A stretch of 54,267 nucleotides of DNA from Desulfobacterales bacterium. GTDB lineage: Bacteria > Desulfobacterota > Desulfobacteria > Desulfobacterales > C00003060. The notes under the pieces are model-generated. The model was not told where the DNA came from and did not search any database. It was given only the letters and a program-made list of their open reading frames with translations. The position numbers and the translations under genes were made by a program. The stretch is from positions 1 to 54,267 of the forward strand of contig JAUWXF010000007.1 in assembly GCA_030616475.1 (NCBI GenBank), written 5' to 3'. This document shows positions 52,986 to 54,267 of the stretch, in pieces (position 1 is the first letter of the stretch; every line of letters begins with the position of its first letter).

Positions 52986-53339
52986 ATTTAACTTTTAGGT
53001 TCACTTTAAGGCCTGCAACCCTTATGCCATGATTATTGATGCCTGTTTTCGCTGGAAAACCACTTGGTTAAGATGGGCAATACCTGGTGGGCAGAAATGA
53101 TGGCAGGCAAATCCTGCCTGGCCCCGGGCAGAAAAGTCAATCTTGTGACGTTAGAAGTTGAAGAATTTGCCGGTCACATAGCATAGCGCAGAGTGCAGAG
53201 GGCAGAGTGGATAGCGTAGAAGGAAGAATCATAGGGTCATTGGGTCCATTGGAATGTGAAATTGATTCGATCCCTCTTGCTTTTTGGGTTTTGAGATGGT
53301 AAATTGATACCTGAACGAAGCTGCCAAGGAGGTTAATTT
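52986..53339. other. Spacer between divergent units, no gene
   Basis: Contains GGCAGGCAAATCCTGCC (53103-53119, a perfect hairpin) and GCGCAGAGTGCAGAGGGCAG (53188-53207) units. No coding region is seen. Confidence 0.6.
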
Positions 53340-53771
53340 ATGAAATATTTTCTTATTAGTGCTATCTTGTTTTTGTTAGTATTTGCCGGTGCCCCCACAT
53401 TTGCAGAAGGTGGATTTACCCGGAAGGACAGAGAGCTTCTCATTGAACTTAAAGTAAAAATGGTAGAAATTGATAAAAGGTTTGATCAGGTTGATAAAAG
53501 AATCGTCGAGCTTCGTGAAGATATGAATAACAGGTTTGAGGATATGTTCAATTTTTTCTATATCCTTTCAGCTATATTCACGGCTTTAATCGTCGTGGTT
53601 ATCGGGTTTGGTTACTGGGACAGGAGGACCATGATTCGGGAAGCAAGGCGAGAGGCCATTGAATTCATGGAAAAAGAGGGAATCTTGAGGAGATTAATGG
53701 ATGCTTTAAAGGAACTTGCCAAGGATGACCATAAAATGGCTGAGGCTTTTAGAAAATATAACCTGTTATAA
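53340..53771 (+). CDS. Small exported coiled-coil membrane protein
   Basis: 143 residues. An N-terminal signal sequence (KYFLISAILFLLVFAGAPTFA) is followed by a heptad coiled coil (IELKVKMVEIDKRFDQVDKRIVELREDMNNRFEDM), a membrane helix (FFYILSAIFTALIVVVIGFGYW, about residues 76-97) and a charged helical C-terminus. AAGGAGG precedes the ATG. The family resembles small DUF-type proteins common in Desulfobacterota; the function is unknown. Its coiled coil echoes those at 27118 and 33010. Confidence 0.7.
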   Translation: MKYFLISAILFLLVFAGAPTFAEGGFTRKDRELLIELKVKMVEIDKRFDQVDKRIVELREDMNNRFEDMFNFFYILSAIFTALIVVVIGFGYWDRRTMIREARREAIEFMEKEGILRRLMDALKELAKDDHKMAEAFRKYNLL

Positions 53772-53790
53772 AATCGCTTCGCGATTTTAT
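53768..53790. terminator. Perfect 10-bp hairpin between convergent genes
   Basis: ATAAAATCGC-TTC-GCGATTTTAT overlaps the stop of the coiled-coil gene and lies 34 bp from the flaG stop. Its arms equal those of the hairpins before flgG and fliW. A bidirectional terminator role is plausible here. Confidence 0.65.
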
Positions 53791-53823
53791 CGGACTCGTC
53801 GGACTCGGGGTCAAATCTTTCCG

Positions 53824-54162
53824 CTATGCCCAGCTGTCAAAGAGGATACCCATCATTTCATCAATCTTTGCCATCAGGTCTAAAACCTGTTGGGGCGGAA
53901 CCTCACGGATCACTTCGCCCGTCTCCTTGTCGAGCACTATCACCTTGATGCGGCCAGTCGGTTCATGAACCGAGAACTCGAGTCCGATGCCCCGGACCTG
54001 GAAGTGCTCCTGTGCAATTTCCAACACCTGTTGAAGGAGCTTGTGGTCTGGTTTCTCCTCTTCTTTTTTCTTGGAAGATGGTTCCGCAGCTTTTGGCTTC
54101 GCTTCAACAAGAGGCTGAATGGCCACCTGGAGCCTTTGTCCAGAAACCGATTCAATTAACAT
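53824..54162 (-). CDS. flaG: FlaG family protein
   Basis: 112 residues. The conserved C-terminal FlaG domain is clear: LEFSVHEPTGRIKVIVLDKETGEVIREVPPQQVLDLMAKIDEMMGILFD. The N-terminal 45 residues are basic and acidic low-complexity (KPKAAEPSSKKKEEEKPDHK). FlaG affects filament length in several bacteria. It is separated from the main flagellar block by the sugar operon but belongs to the same system. Confidence 0.9.
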   Translation of the reverse strand: MLIESVSGQRLQVAIQPLVEAKPKAAEPSSKKKEEEKPDHKLLQQVLEIAQEHFQVRGIGLEFSVHEPTGRIKVIVLDKETGEVIREVPPQQVLDLMAKIDEMMGILFDSWA

Positions 54163-54267
54163 GGTATTATCCCACCGCCTTTTTTAACGTCCTGAAATTT
54201 CTATCCGCCTGCGCCTGTCCGCCTCTGGCGGAGCGTAAGATCATAAGTCTCTTATTCTCCTGCCTGC
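54163..54267. other. End of window, palindromic repeat
   Basis: TCCGCC-TCT-GGCGGA (54218-54232) is a 3-nt-loop hairpin of the same kind as two inside the 51170-51428 element. CCGCCTGCGCCTGTCCGCC precedes it. No gene is seen. Confidence 0.6.

Overview
The window looks like a chromosomal segment of a flagellated, strictly anaerobic Desulfobacterota (former Deltaproteobacteria). The reasons are a selenocysteine-containing periplasmic formate dehydrogenase, a NapH/NapG-type polyferredoxin next to a Tat-exported DUF362 protein, the flagellar order flgF-G-A-H-I-J-N-K-L-csrA-fliW-fliC-fliD-fliS, and long flagellar genes separated by repeat-rich spacers. No tRNA, rRNA, CRISPR array or complete insertion sequence was seen. 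The assignment rests on gene content only.

Layout. (1) 0-10 kb, redox: DUF362 protein and polyferredoxin, a broken arsR, then fdhA (in-frame UGA)-fdhB behind a tandemly duplicated promoter/operator, fdhE, and a moaA cut off in mid-gene. (2) 10-13 kb: zinc-ribbon protein, queD, a hybrid histidine kinase. (3) 13.7-33 kb, + strand: late flagellar genes (FliK-like, FlhB-tail-like, rod, rings, hook-associated proteins, the CsrA-FliW switch, flagellin, cap, chaperone). (4) 33.5-35.5 kb: two small toxin-antitoxin-like pairs. (5) 35.6-52.8 kb, - strand: a long, tightly packed operon that appears to make and attach a nonulosonic-acid-type sugar (PseB, PseC, PseG, PseI/NeuB, an SpsF-type cytidylyltransferase, a DUF115 motility-associated transferase), with several enzymes that do not belong to the textbook pseudaminate pathway. 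(6) 53-54 kb: a small membrane coiled-coil protein and flaG.

How it fits together. Regions 3, 5 and 6 form one flagellum assembly and glycosylation unit. Sigma-28-like elements with the same unusual spacing lie before flgN, fliC and the sugar operon. A hairpin displaying AGGAG in the fliC leader, with csrA-fliW just upstream, fits FliW/CsrA feedback on flagellin translation.

The other main character of the window is its spacer DNA. Almost every intergenic gap is built from short tandem units, often 7 bp, from GC-rich palindromes, or from perfect hairpins with 3-nt loops. The same material has entered reading frames in at least two genes (the DUF115 gene and pseC), supplies the start codon of another (FlhB-tail-like), and lies just upstream of pseB. 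One palindrome can be seen as an insertion relative to an empty copy of the same repeat. The strongest candidates for something undescribed are the modified nonulosonate operon (MerR-PseB fusion, cytidylyltransferase-ATP-grasp fusion, cytoplasmic sialidase-like propeller, enolase-superfamily and tandem flavoprotein members) and the repeat system.
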